9,474 bases of DNA from an uncultured Lachnospiraceae bacterium (lineage in GTDB: Bacteria; Bacillota; Clostridia; Lachnospirales; Lachnospiraceae). A program made the translations under genes and the position numbers. The notes beneath the pieces were generated by a model. That model was given only the letters and a program-made list of their open reading frames with translations. It did no database searches and was not told where the DNA came from. Location of the stretch: positions 1 through 9,474 of the forward strand of contig CAJUHN010000152.1 of NCBI GenBank assembly GCA_910585935.1, read 5' to 3'. Of the stretch, positions 1 to 4,653 are shown piece after piece; the stretch's first letter is position 1, and every line of letters starts with the position of its first letter.

Positions 1-264
1 TTGTGTGATTTGATCAGGAATTATGTAATTTTCATTTTTTATTGTTTTTCTATCCTCGGATGAATTTAATTTATTTTGCCCAACATCCAAAATAGGTTCT
101 ACCTTAAAATTTAATCTTTTCAATGTTTTTGGCAAACTATCAAAAATATTCTTTGCTTTTGACTGCTCAAATAATGTTTTTTCATGTTCTGCACATGTAA
201 CAGGGGCACCATTTTGATTTAGCCTTATATACACCCCTTTATGATTTTTAATTACATAGTCCAT
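1..264 (-). CDS. Unrecognised protein, N-terminal 88 residues (runs off the left edge)
   Basis: The open frame starts at an ATG at 264 and is unbroken to base 1, so the C-terminus is outside the window. A GGAAAGGAAG ribosome binding site lies just before the ATG. The start (MDYVIKNHKGVYIRLNQNG) predicts a short beta-strand region. It is followed by a basic stretch around residues 28-55 (AKNIFDSLPKTLKRLNFKVE), then a polar, probably flexible segment. I see no signal peptide or membrane helix. The style resembles small proteins I associate with Lachnospiraceae phages and integrative elements, but I cannot name a family. It lies 39 bases beyond the tRNA terminator on the same strand. No good promoter of its own is visible, so it may depend on read-through. 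Confidence 0.75.
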   Translation of the reverse strand, partial: MDYVIKNHKGVYIRLNQNGAPVTCAEHEKTLFEQSKAKNIFDSLPKTLKRLNFKVEPILDVGQNKLNSSEDRKTIKNENYIIPDQITQ

Positions 265-303
265 TTTTTCTTCCTTTCCTATAAAATTCCCTAAAAATGG
301 GTA

Positions 304-331
304 TAAAAAATACAGTGTACTTAAAACACTG
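304..331 (-). terminator. Intrinsic terminator after the tRNA
   Basis: Reading the minus strand there is a 6-bp stem CAGTGT/ACACTG with a 7-nt loop (plus coordinates 313-331), followed immediately by TATTTTTT. It begins 7 bases beyond the tRNA 3' end. It should end transcripts coming through the tRNA, including any started at the LexA-box promoter near 633-661, before the gene at 1-264. Confidence 0.75.
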
Positions 332-337
332 ATTTAA

Positions 338-411
338 TGGATCATATAGGATTCGAACCTATGACCGACTGGTTATGAGCCAGTTGCTCTAACCAACTGA
401 GCTAATGATCC
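338..411 (-). tRNA. tRNA with anticodon CAT (Ile2-like or elongator Met), no encoded CCA
   Basis: A complete 74-nt cloverleaf can be drawn. The acceptor stem is GGATCAT/ATGATCC (seven perfect pairs) with discriminator A. The D arm is GCTC-AGTTGGTTA-GAGC, the anticodon arm is ACTGG-CTCATAA-CCAGT with CAT at the anticodon, the variable loop is CGGTC, and the T arm is ATAGG-TTCGAAT-CCTAT. The anticodon stem lacks the three G-C pairs of initiator tRNA, so it is not fMet. A CAT anticodon can belong to elongator Met or, after lysidine modification by TilS, to Ile2, which reads ATA codons. The loop with A37 A38 and the general body resemble what I remember of Firmicutes Ile2, but identity is not settled by eye. 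The bases after the discriminator are TTA, so CCA must be added enzymatically. The stems are unusually AT-rich, which would suit a tRNA carried by the element. Confidence 0.95.
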
Positions 412-469
412 ATATTTTTATTTGTTTTATAGATTATCATCGAATACTTGCAGAACTGCTTGAAATCTC

Positions 470-499
470 TTGACTTAAGAAAGTAAAATATGTAATAAT
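470..499 (+). promoter_or_regulatory. Possible sigma-A promoter facing the LexA-box promoter
   Basis: TTGACT (470-475) is followed after 17 bases by TAATAA (493-498), or after 18 by AATAAT with an upstream TG (extended -10). Transcription would start near 506 and run through the stem-loop at 561-620, antisense to any transcript from the minus-strand promoter. In DNA this AT-rich such matches arise by chance, so the call is tentative. Confidence 0.35.
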
Positions 500-505
500 A
501 TTATA

Positions 506-628
506 AGCGCGATTCTGCGTTTCAAATTCTTAATAACTATATTATTGAATTTGTGTTGTTGAAAGCCTATTCAAATCAGAGGTGATCCACCACCGTTTGT
601 ATGATTATGAATAGGTTTTCTGTTATAA
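506..628 (+). ncRNA. Candidate structured plus-strand RNA with 13-bp stem
   Basis: Arms GAAAGCCTATTCA (561-573) and TGAATAGGTTTTC (608-620) pair over 13 positions. As plus-strand RNA, position 565/616 is a G-U wobble. As minus-strand RNA it would be an A-C mismatch, so the fold favours the plus strand. Inside the loop GGTG (581-584) can pair with CACC (588-591 or 591-594). The 3' arm ends in TTTTC, a poor but possible terminator tail. No ribosome binding site or ordinary ORF is present. The 5' end rests on the tentative promoter at 470-499 and the 3' end is a guess. Confidence 0.3.
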
Positions 629-632
629 AAAC

Positions 633-661
633 AGTATAGAACAAACGTTTGTATTTGTCAA
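633..661 (-). promoter_or_regulatory. Strong minus-strand sigma-A promoter with operators
   Basis: On the minus strand TTGACA (661-656) and TATACT (638-633) are separated by exactly 17 bases. A likely start point is the A at about 626. The spacer contains the 12-base palindrome ACAAACGTTTGT, and a second related palindrome lies just upstream of the -35, so the promoter looks tightly repressible. The transcript would run through an untranslated leader of about 215 bases into the tRNA and end at the terminator at 304-331. Confidence 0.75.
639..652. promoter_or_regulatory. LexA-type (SOS) box 1, in the promoter spacer
   Basis: GAACAAACGTTTGT fits the Firmicutes LexA/DinR consensus CGAAC-RNRY-GTTYC at GAACRNRYGTTY. 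It sits between the -35 and -10 of the minus-strand promoter, where bound repressor would block RNA polymerase. It shares GAACA-x-A-y-GTTT with the box at 667-680. A BlaI-type operator is the main alternative, because a BlaI-family gene is nearby. Confidence 0.6.
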
Positions 662-666
662 TACTC

Positions 667-680
667 CGAACATATGTTTT
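667..680. promoter_or_regulatory. LexA-type (SOS) box 2, upstream of the -35
   Basis: CGAACATATGTTTT matches CGAACRNRYGTTY, with a perfect 10-base palindrome AACATATGTT at its core. Its centre is 27 bp from that of box 1, which places the two on roughly similar faces of the helix on either side of the -35. ACATATGT also resembles the core of some BlaI/MecI operators, so binding by the neighbouring repressor is possible. Confidence 0.55.
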
Positions 681-737
681 CTGGTACTACTTTCTTGTCT
701 TACCTAATTATATAACATTTAAATTGTAAAATCATCA

Positions 738-780
738 GGAAAAATTTTCCATTTGTTTTTTTCCGATCATGATATATAAT
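738..780 (+). promoter_or_regulatory. Possible promoter and palindrome for the BlaI-like gene
   Basis: GGAAAA-A-TTTTCC (738-750) is a 13-base palindrome. It is followed by a weak -35 TTGTTT (753-758), a 16-base spacer and a perfect -10 TATAAT (775-780). The start point would fall close to the AGGAGGTG ribosome binding site (787-794), leaving almost no leader. Either the real promoter lies further upstream or this mRNA begins at its ribosome binding site. Confidence 0.3.
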
Positions 781-798
781 AAGTTTAGGAGGTGTTCA

Positions 799-1179
799 AT
801 GAATAAACCATTATCTAAAACGGAGCTAGAAATAATGCAATATCTTTGGCGTATTAACAGGGAAGTTACTGCTAGGGAAATAAGAGATAACTTTTCTCAC
901 AAAGAATGGAGCAAACAAACTATTTCAACTTATTTAAAGAGATTAGTAAATTTAGGATATCTAAAAATAAGAAAGCAATCCGTTACAAAATACTATTATT
1001 CTGTTACAATGAGCAAAGAACAATATAACCTTCTACCGGTAAACGATATAGTGAACTCAGAATATAAAGGATCTTTAAGTAAATTTATATGTGCACTTAT
1101 AAATCCTAACAATATCACCATTGAAGAATTAAGTGAATTAGAATTTTATCTAATAAATGTCAAAAACAACATAGATTAA
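799..1179 (+). CDS. BlaI/MecI/CopY-family winged-helix repressor (126 aa)
   Basis: The protein starts LSKTELEIMQYLW at residues 5-17. It continues with TAREIRDNF, a recognition-helix segment WSKQTISTYLKRLVNLGYL at about 37-55 and a wing KIRKQSVTKYYYSVT at about 56-70. This order is that of the penicillinase-repressor (BlaI/MecI/CopY) winged-helix domain, and the length fits the family. These proteins bind DNA as dimers through an alpha-helical C-terminal region. The start is the ATG at 799, which has AGGAGGTG four bases before it; an upstream in-frame ATG at 769 has no ribosome binding site. Family members controlling beta-lactam resistance sit beside a BlaR1-type sensor protease. None is visible here, so this is probably an element regulator with another signal. 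Its operators may be the palindromes upstream. Confidence 0.85.
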   Translation: MNKPLSKTELEIMQYLWRINREVTAREIRDNFSHKEWSKQTISTYLKRLVNLGYLKIRKQSVTKYYYSVTMSKEQYNLLPVNDIVNSEYKGSLSKFICALINPNNITIEELSELEFYLINVKNNID

Positions 1180-1451
1180 TTATATATTTTTTAATATTTA
1201 TATGACTTATTATTTATGAATTTTATAATAAAGTTAGATATTTTGCTATTGCAAATATCCGTTAATTTGTTTATTCTGAAAAAACAAAAAAATGATTTTT
1301 TATAACCCATAACAATATTTTACTAATTACGTCAAATCACGATCAAACATTGTTGTAAAAATCATTCCCATTTCCATCAATTCATCATAATATGTCATGT
1401 ATCCTATAAAATATTACAATTTTAATCTTTTATTAAATTTAATTATTTTCC
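1180..1451. other. AT-rich intergenic stretch with little content
   Basis: I see no ordinary gene on either strand. An imperfect hairpin GATATTTTGC-TATT-GCAAATATC lies at 1237-1259. It could end the repressor transcript but lacks a clear T-run on either side. A 23-residue micro-ORF (1327-1398, minus) is listed separately. The rest is very AT-rich. Confidence 0.5.
1327..1398 (-). CDS. Possible micro-ORF of 23 residues
   Basis: An ATG at 1398 with a weak AGGA a few bases upstream opens a frame beginning MTYYDELMEMGMIF and ending FDRDLT before TAA. The start looks protein-like (acidic, amphipathic). It could be a genuine small protein or the remnant N-terminus of a longer gene interrupted by the TAA. 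It lies downstream of the minus-strand gene set, separated by more than 50 bases from the remnant at 1452-1589. Chance occurrence cannot be excluded. Confidence 0.2.
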   Translation of the reverse strand: MTYYDELMEMGMIFTTMFDRDLT

Positions 1452-1589
1452 TTAACTTTCATTTCTCTCATTCAGAAATATTAAATTCAGATCGACTTTT
1501 TTAAATTTATATTTCTGATTTATTTTTAATTTTTCTAAAAAATTCTTTGAAATTTCACATTCATCTACTAATAGCCCATCTTCTGCATC
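1452..1589 (-). pseudogene. Start-less coding remnant, perhaps the frame-shifted tail of the preceding gene
   Basis: This frame is open for 45 codons and overlaps the last 22 bases of the gene ending at 1568, in a different frame. It contains protein-like stretches such as LLVDECEISKNFLEKLK and KFKKVDLNLIFLNERNES and ends at TAA. There is no ATG, GTG or TTG start in frame. The simplest reading is that an ancestral protein of about 130 residues lost its tail through a small indel near 1570-1590. A decayed separate gene or non-coding sequence are alternatives. Confidence 0.35.
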
Positions 1590-1846
1590 TTATCAATATT
1601 AAATTTCCAAAATGCCACAACACTATTTCCGTATTTTTCAATGGCTGCCTGTCTTAGTCTTTCACTGGTAAATATCAACTCACATTTCTTTAAATCTGCA
1701 AATAATTTTTTACTCATTACAGGGATTGACTCATTAAAGCCAAATCCAATTCTCTTAGTTATGATCTGATAACAAGCTCCATCATCCAAAATCAAATCAT
1801 TCTCATCTATGTCAAGTATATTTCTTCCAACTTTTAATTTTACCAC
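1568..1846 (-). CDS. Unrecognised 92-aa protein with GTG start
   Basis: The frame opens with GTG at 1846, preceded by GAGGAG about eight bases upstream; a nearby ATG is in another frame and closes at once. The N-terminal part (VKLKVGRNILDIDENDLILDDGACYQIITK) predicts several beta strands. The C-terminal half (LFADLKKCELIFTSERLRQAAIEKYG) is helical and basic. There is no membrane segment or known catalytic motif, and I do not recognise the family. It is the last clear gene of the minus-strand module that begins at the promoter near 3522-3550, 43 bases after the gene before it. The reading frame that follows its stop looks like lost coding sequence, so the protein may be truncated. Confidence 0.7.
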   Translation of the reverse strand: MVKLKVGRNILDIDENDLILDDGACYQIITKRIGFGFNESIPVMSKKLFADLKKCELIFTSERLRQAAIEKYGNSVVAFWKFNIDKMQKMGY

Positions 1847-1889
1847 TTTATCATCTCCTCACCATCACTTAAAACTAGAATTCTATTGC

Positions 1890-2078
1890 TTATAAACCAA
1901 TCTCTTCCATAAATCCTTTTACTGTTTCTAATGAGAAATTTAATGCTTTAAAATATTTAATAGAATCCAAATTGCATTTCTGCTCTGCCACACTTATACA
2001 TTCCTCATTTGCATGATAATATCCGTCTATTTTTTCTTTTAATAAATCTATTTTTTCATAAATATCTATCTCGTTCAT
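1890..2078 (-). CDS. Unrecognised small acidic helical protein (62 aa)
   Basis: The ATG at 2078 has AAAGG eight bases upstream and lies 15 bases after the stop of the membrane/coiled-coil protein gene, so the two are probably cotranscribed. Residues 3-22 (EIDIYEKIDLLKEKIDGYYH) form a likely amphipathic helix, and residues 38-60 (DSIKYFKALNFSLETVKGFM) a second one. Two cysteines (27 and 35) lie between them. It contains no catalytic motif. A small helical-hairpin protein directly behind a coiled-coil membrane protein could be its binding or immunity partner, but that is only an inference from position. Confidence 0.7.
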   Translation of the reverse strand: MNEIDIYEKIDLLKEKIDGYYHANEECISVAEQKCNLDSIKYFKALNFSLETVKGFMEEIGL

Positions 2079-2093
2079 AAAACCAGCCTTTCA

Positions 2094-2774
2094 TCATCTT
2101 ATTGATATACTTGGTAAATACATTCCATATTTTGATGAAAATGTATAACCATCATTCTGTGCTGTATATATACCAGATTTTATATCAAGACCATACTTAC
2201 TCATTATACTTTTATTCATCTTTCCAAAGAATTTATTTCCATATGTATCGTTCCAAATGATCGGAGATATGTTAGGAGTTATATAATTATCTTTGCCTTC
2301 AAATAAATTATAATCAAATCTTGAAAATTCATGAATTCCCATTTCAAATGGATTATTAACTAAATTCTGAACAAAATTTGAGCTGATATTTATCGGAGAA
2401 CCAACATTAAACCTGATTGAAGATATAATCTCCCTCATTTCATTAACAGATTCCAAAACAATTCTATTCTGCTTGTCTATTTGTTTCCTCTGTTGTTCAT
2501 ATAAATTTAATATAGAACTTAATACTTCTTTTTGATGATTAGTATTATTGTGATAAAAAACATCTATATTATTGCTTATATTGTTTAATAAAATAGACTC
2601 TTTATTATTTTGATTATTAATATCCGTTCTAATATCTTCTAAAGATTGCAATGACTTTTTTATTTTATCAATATCTTTTTCTAAAGAAAATCCTGATACG
2701 TATGATGCTATTGATGCTGCTCCTGATACGATACCAAAACCAGTTATAATTCCATTCGCGATATTCTCAATCAT
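2094..2774 (-). CDS. Glycine-zipper membrane segment plus coiled-coil protein (226 aa), function unknown
   Basis: The ATG at 2774 has GAGGTG five bases upstream. Residues 5-31 (IANGIITGFGIVSGAASIAS and onward) are hydrophobic and rich in small residues. Glycines at 8, 12, 14, 18 and 28 give GxxxG-type spacing, as in helices that pack or oligomerise in membranes. Residues 31-120 are charged and helical with frequent Ile/Leu, a probable long coiled coil. The last 100 residues are rich in Asn, Tyr and Phe and look like a globular or beta domain. There is no enzyme motif. The gene follows a toxin-antitoxin pair on the same strand, with only a micro-ORF between. It could be a membrane effector, a phage membrane protein or a surface-associated structural protein; I cannot choose among these. 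Confidence 0.75.
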   Translation of the reverse strand: MIENIANGIITGFGIVSGAASIASYVSGFSLEKDIDKIKKSLQSLEDIRTDINNQNNKESILLNNISNNIDVFYHNNTNHQKEVLSSILNLYEQQRKQIDKQNRIVLESVNEMREIISSIRFNVGSPINISSNFVQNLVNNPFEMGIHEFSRFDYNLFEGKDNYITPNISPIIWNDTYGNKFFGKMNKSIMSKYGLDIKSGIYTAQNDGYTFSSKYGMYLPSISIR

Positions 2775-2805
2775 ATAATCACCTCATCATAATAAAAACA
2801 GCATT

Positions 2806-2877
2806 TCATTTTGAAAACGCACAATTTTTTAAAGCATCTGGATAACTATTCTCCAAATGCCTTATGCTCGTTTTCAT
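2806..2877 (-). CDS. Possible 23-residue ORF coupled to the toxin gene
   Basis: The stop of the HicA-like gene and this ATG overlap as ATGA, the classic arrangement for translational coupling. The frame begins MKTSIRHLENSYPDALKN and ends at TGA at 2806, 31 bases before the next gene. It has no separate ribosome binding site and no recognised domain. It may be a real micro-protein, a decayed gene or chance. Confidence 0.3.
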   Translation of the reverse strand: MKTSIRHLENSYPDALKNCAFSK

Positions 2878-3092
2878 ATTTTACTGTTAAAATATTCTTG
2901 TGTAACTTGTAACTGCTTCTTTAGTATTTCCCTCCACATATGAGGATGAATTTCTCCTGAACCTTTTGAAACTTTCGTCAATTTGATATTTCCATCATCA
3001 TCTATTTTGCGATAGAAATAATGATCTGTATCTTTATACAGTTCCCATCCATCTCTATCACAAAATCTCTTTAATTCTTTCCATCTTGGCAT
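2874..3092 (-). CDS. HicA-like (YcfA family) putative mRNA-interferase toxin (72 aa)
   Basis: The size and order of motifs match the double-stranded-RNA-binding-like fold of HicA toxins. The N-terminal helix MPRWKELKRFCDRDGWEL is followed by a strand containing the candidate catalytic histidine (DTDHYFYRK, His24). A second strand KLTKVSKGSGEIHPH and a closing helix WREILKKQL correspond to the usual LRSILKQAGL region. HicA toxins cut or bind mRNA and stop growth. The start ATG at 3092 lies inside the end of the preceding antitoxin gene (22-base overlap), with GGAG about ten bases upstream, so the two are translationally linked. The gene order (antitoxin first) and the Phd-like partner differ from classical hicAB, where the toxin comes first and the antitoxin is HicB. 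Confidence 0.7.
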   Translation of the reverse strand: MPRWKELKRFCDRDGWELYKDTDHYFYRKIDDDGNIKLTKVSKGSGEIHPHMWREILKKQLQVTQEYFNSKI

Positions 3093-3496
3093 TGTAACAT
3101 ATCTCCTATCTTTTCCGGATTATCTATAATCAATGCTTTAAAAATATAAGGGATATGTTTCTTTCTACTGGGACTATGTGAATACATTTCATATTCATTA
3201 TAATAATCCAAAGCATATTCTAATATAGCCCTGCCCATGTTCAAACGTGCTTCCTTCTCATCTTTACCATTCTCTACAAGATCAATTTCATTAAGCGATA
3301 AAGTAACAGAATTATCGCCTTCAATATATCTCATGGCAGTAAAATAATATGCTTCTAAAATCTCAGATATTGTTTCCAAATTTGAAAACCACATTTTATC
3401 TCGCGTGCGCTTGATAAATTTAGGTTTTTCATGAATAACACTATCGCAAACTGCACTCCATTCTTTTCTTACAGTAGTAGCCTGTTCCATCAACAT
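3071..3496 (-). CDS. Phd/YefM-like putative antitoxin with extra C-terminal domain (141 aa)
   Basis: Residues 7-48 (TTVRKEWSAVCDSV, KPKFIKR, DKMWFSNLETISEILE) follow the Phd/YefM antitoxin pattern: a first helix, then a strand after a KP-type turn, then a helix. This N-terminal domain normally binds the operator as a dimer. Residues 62-135 form a second unit (SVTLSLNEIDLVENG, EARLNMGRAILEYALDYYNE, RKKHIPYIFKALII), a type I associate with antitoxins that carry an added toxin-binding or regulatory domain. The ATG at 3496 is chosen because AAGGAG lies nine bases upstream. The longer frame up to 3550 would run back through the promoter itself. The gene overlaps the HicA-like gene and is preceded by a strong promoter within an inverted repeat, which fits an autoregulated toxin-antitoxin operon. 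Confidence 0.7.
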   Translation of the reverse strand: MLMEQATTVRKEWSAVCDSVIHEKPKFIKRTRDKMWFSNLETISEILEAYYFTAMRYIEGDNSVTLSLNEIDLVENGKDEKEARLNMGRAILEYALDYYNEYEMYSHSPSRKKHIPYIFKALIIDNPEKIGDMLQCQDGKN

Positions 3497-3521
3497 ATCT
3501 ATCATCTCCTTCGATACCTCC

Positions 3522-3550
3522 ATCATAGCAAAAAGTGTACAAAATGTCAA
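3522..3550 (-). promoter_or_regulatory. Consensus sigma-A promoter of the toxin-antitoxin module
   Basis: On the minus strand TTGACA (3550-3545) and TATGAT (3527-3522) are separated by exactly 17 bases. The start point would be near 3515, just before the AAGGAG (3511-3506) that serves the ATG at 3496. This excludes the longer open frame reaching 3550 as the coding start and makes the module independent of the operon upstream. Confidence 0.85.
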
Positions 3551-3563
3551 GAATGTACACTTT
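3532..3563. repeat. Operator: 10-bp perfect inverted repeat around the -35
   Basis: AAAGTGTACA (3532-3541) and TGTACACTTT (3554-3563) are perfect inverted copies separated by 12 bases. Each contains the palindrome TGTACA. One arm lies in the promoter spacer and the other just upstream of the -35, so bound protein would cover the -35. The likely binder is the Phd-like antitoxin, alone or in complex with the toxin. Confidence 0.8.
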
Positions 3564-3609
3564 ATTATATGAAGATTATTCTGAATTTATGTTGTATAGT
3601 AGATTTCAT

Positions 3610-3876
3610 CTATTTCATTTTATAATATTTATACCATCTTCTATACAATTCATCATCTGGACATCTTTCATGAATGTGTTTAGATATCCACTTTTTATAA
3701 GAACTGAATGTTTTCAAAAATCTGTAATCACAAATATCATAGGAGCAAAACAGTTTTTTATATGATCTTCCAGATGGAATATCCAAATAATTCCTCCTCA
3801 AATGTCTATTTGCACGTTTTTTCATCCCACGATTATAATCCTTACAACATGGAACCCTCTTATAACTTCTGCTCAT
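3610..3876 (-). CDS. Small basic phage-type protein, MSRSYK family (88 aa)
   Basis: It begins MSRSYKRVPCCKDYNRGMKK and continues with an arginine-rich stretch (KRANRHLRRNY), SGRSYKKLFCSYDICDY, and a Tyr/Trp-rich C-terminus (YRRWYKYYK). This layout matches a small basic protein I have often seen in Firmicutes phages and integrative elements, with no known function. Cysteines at 9, 10, 43, 48 and 71 might bind zinc. I chose the ATG at 3876, which has GGAG six bases upstream; a GTG four codons earlier would overlap that site. It ends the long gene set that starts upstream and is separated from the toxin-antitoxin promoter by a short AT-rich gap. Confidence 0.75.
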   Translation of the reverse strand: MSRSYKRVPCCKDYNRGMKKRANRHLRRNYLDIPSGRSYKKLFCSYDICDYRFLKTFSSYKKWISKHIHERCPDDELYRRWYKYYKMK

Positions 3877-3909
3877 ATCGTTCTCCACTTAAAAGCAACA
3901 TTTTAATGA

Positions 3910-4617
3910 CTAATCTTCAGATATTCTACAATCATCTGCTCCAATAATTTCTTCCAGAATATATTGATTTCTTATAAAACTATTCATATTCGCAACTTTT
4001 TCATATACGTCATTTGGAAGAAGATATTTAAACTCTATAGATTTATTTCGTCCATCTTCAGCATTGTAATATGGAATATATGATATTTTTAAGTTATCTC
4101 TATCACAAACATTTTTATCTTTCTTCAATTTTTCTAATAGTTTTTCTAAATCATATCTTTCATTATCTACACTTCCATCAACATAGCCAAAATTTATAGG
4201 AATAGAAATAAAATTATAATGAAGATCTGCAATTTTATAAGATCCAACATTCCACAAAACAAGAATATAATTTTCAGGAAAAGGATAGTCTTTCCCGTTT
4301 ACCTTCTCCACCACATCAGCTATGTGTTTTTCTCCATTTAAAACACATTGTAAATTTTCTTTACTGATTGCGGCCACAATCGCTTCACTTTCATACATCT
4401 TAGGTACTACAACAATATTAGAAATGCTTTTTAAGCCATTAACAGAATTAATGTTTTCGATTGAAGTTATCCCTTTATATACTTCTACAGATTTTTCACC
4501 ATCTTTATCTATATCTCTGGTATCTTTATAAAATACAAAATCAGTTCCTTCTATTTCTTCAATTTCTATTATTCTATGTGTTTTTATTATAACATCATTT
4601 TCTAATATCTTTTTCAT
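3910..4617 (-). CDS. Unrecognised 235-aa soluble protein
   Basis: The ATG at 4617 has GAGGTG six bases upstream; the in-frame GTG at 4626 is part of that ribosome binding site. The protein is acidic with alternating strands and helices. It includes a hydrophobic strand pair ISNIVVVPKMYESEAIVAAI near residues 65-85, a NYILVLWNVGSYKIADLHYN segment near 115-135, and a charged helix LEKLLEKLKKDKNV near 155-170. There is no signal peptide, membrane helix, nucleotide-binding loop or metal motif. It is the largest of the unknown genes between the ATPase and the toxin-antitoxin module, 36 bases after the gene before it. I do not recognise a family. Confidence 0.75.
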   Translation of the reverse strand: MKKILENDVIIKTHRIIEIEEIEGTDFVFYKDTRDIDKDGEKSVEVYKGITSIENINSVNGLKSISNIVVVPKMYESEAIVAAISKENLQCVLNGEKHIADVVEKVNGKDYPFPENYILVLWNVGSYKIADLHYNFISIPINFGYVDGSVDNERYDLEKLLEKLKKDKNVCDRDNLKISYIPYYNAEDGRNKSIEFKYLLPNDVYEKVANMNSFIRNQYILEEIIGADDCRISED

Positions 4618-4653
4618 ACTATTCACCTCATTTTTGTCAATGAAAACCGGATT

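Larger units (their letters stand above)
412..798. other. Gene-free control region between the tRNA and the repressor gene
   Basis: No ordinary protein gene fits these 387 bases. They hold a strong minus-strand promoter (633-661) with two LexA-type boxes, a possible plus-strand promoter (470-499) facing it, and a long stem-loop (561-620). There is also a GGAAAA-A-TTTTCC palindrome (738-750) just before the repressor gene, and a weak promoter for that gene. A -10-like TATAAT at 500-505 on the minus strand could serve the tRNA, but I see no good -35 for it. The only coding possibility is a 16-codon hydrophobic frame with a TTG start (475-525, minus), described as a finding. Confidence 0.6.

Noticed and set aside
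338..411. tRNA as the attachment site of the integrase
   Set aside because: I found no second copy of the tRNA 3' end near the integrase or elsewhere in the window, and the tRNA is about 7.4 kb from the integrase. It remains possible only if the other copy is outside.
769..798. Extra N-terminal ten residues on the BlaI-like protein
   Set aside because: The ATG at 769 has no ribosome binding site and the extension covers the -10-like TATAAT and the AGGAGGTG of the real start.
3497..3550. Longer N-terminus for the Phd-like protein, starting at 3550
   Set aside because: The extra codons coincide with the -35, spacer and -10 of its own promoter and the operator, and the better ribosome binding site serves the ATG at 3496.
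3564..3609. Terminator between the 88-aa gene and the toxin-antitoxin promoter
   Set aside because: Only a TAGAT-GAA-ATCTA mini-hairpin without a T-run is present, so read-through into the module cannot be excluded.
3431..3947. Plus-strand open frames at 3431-3625, 3535-3765 and 3708-3947
   Set aside because: They lie opposite well-supported minus-strand genes and the promoter, have no ribosome binding sites and have Cys/His/Tyr-rich shadow-type composition.
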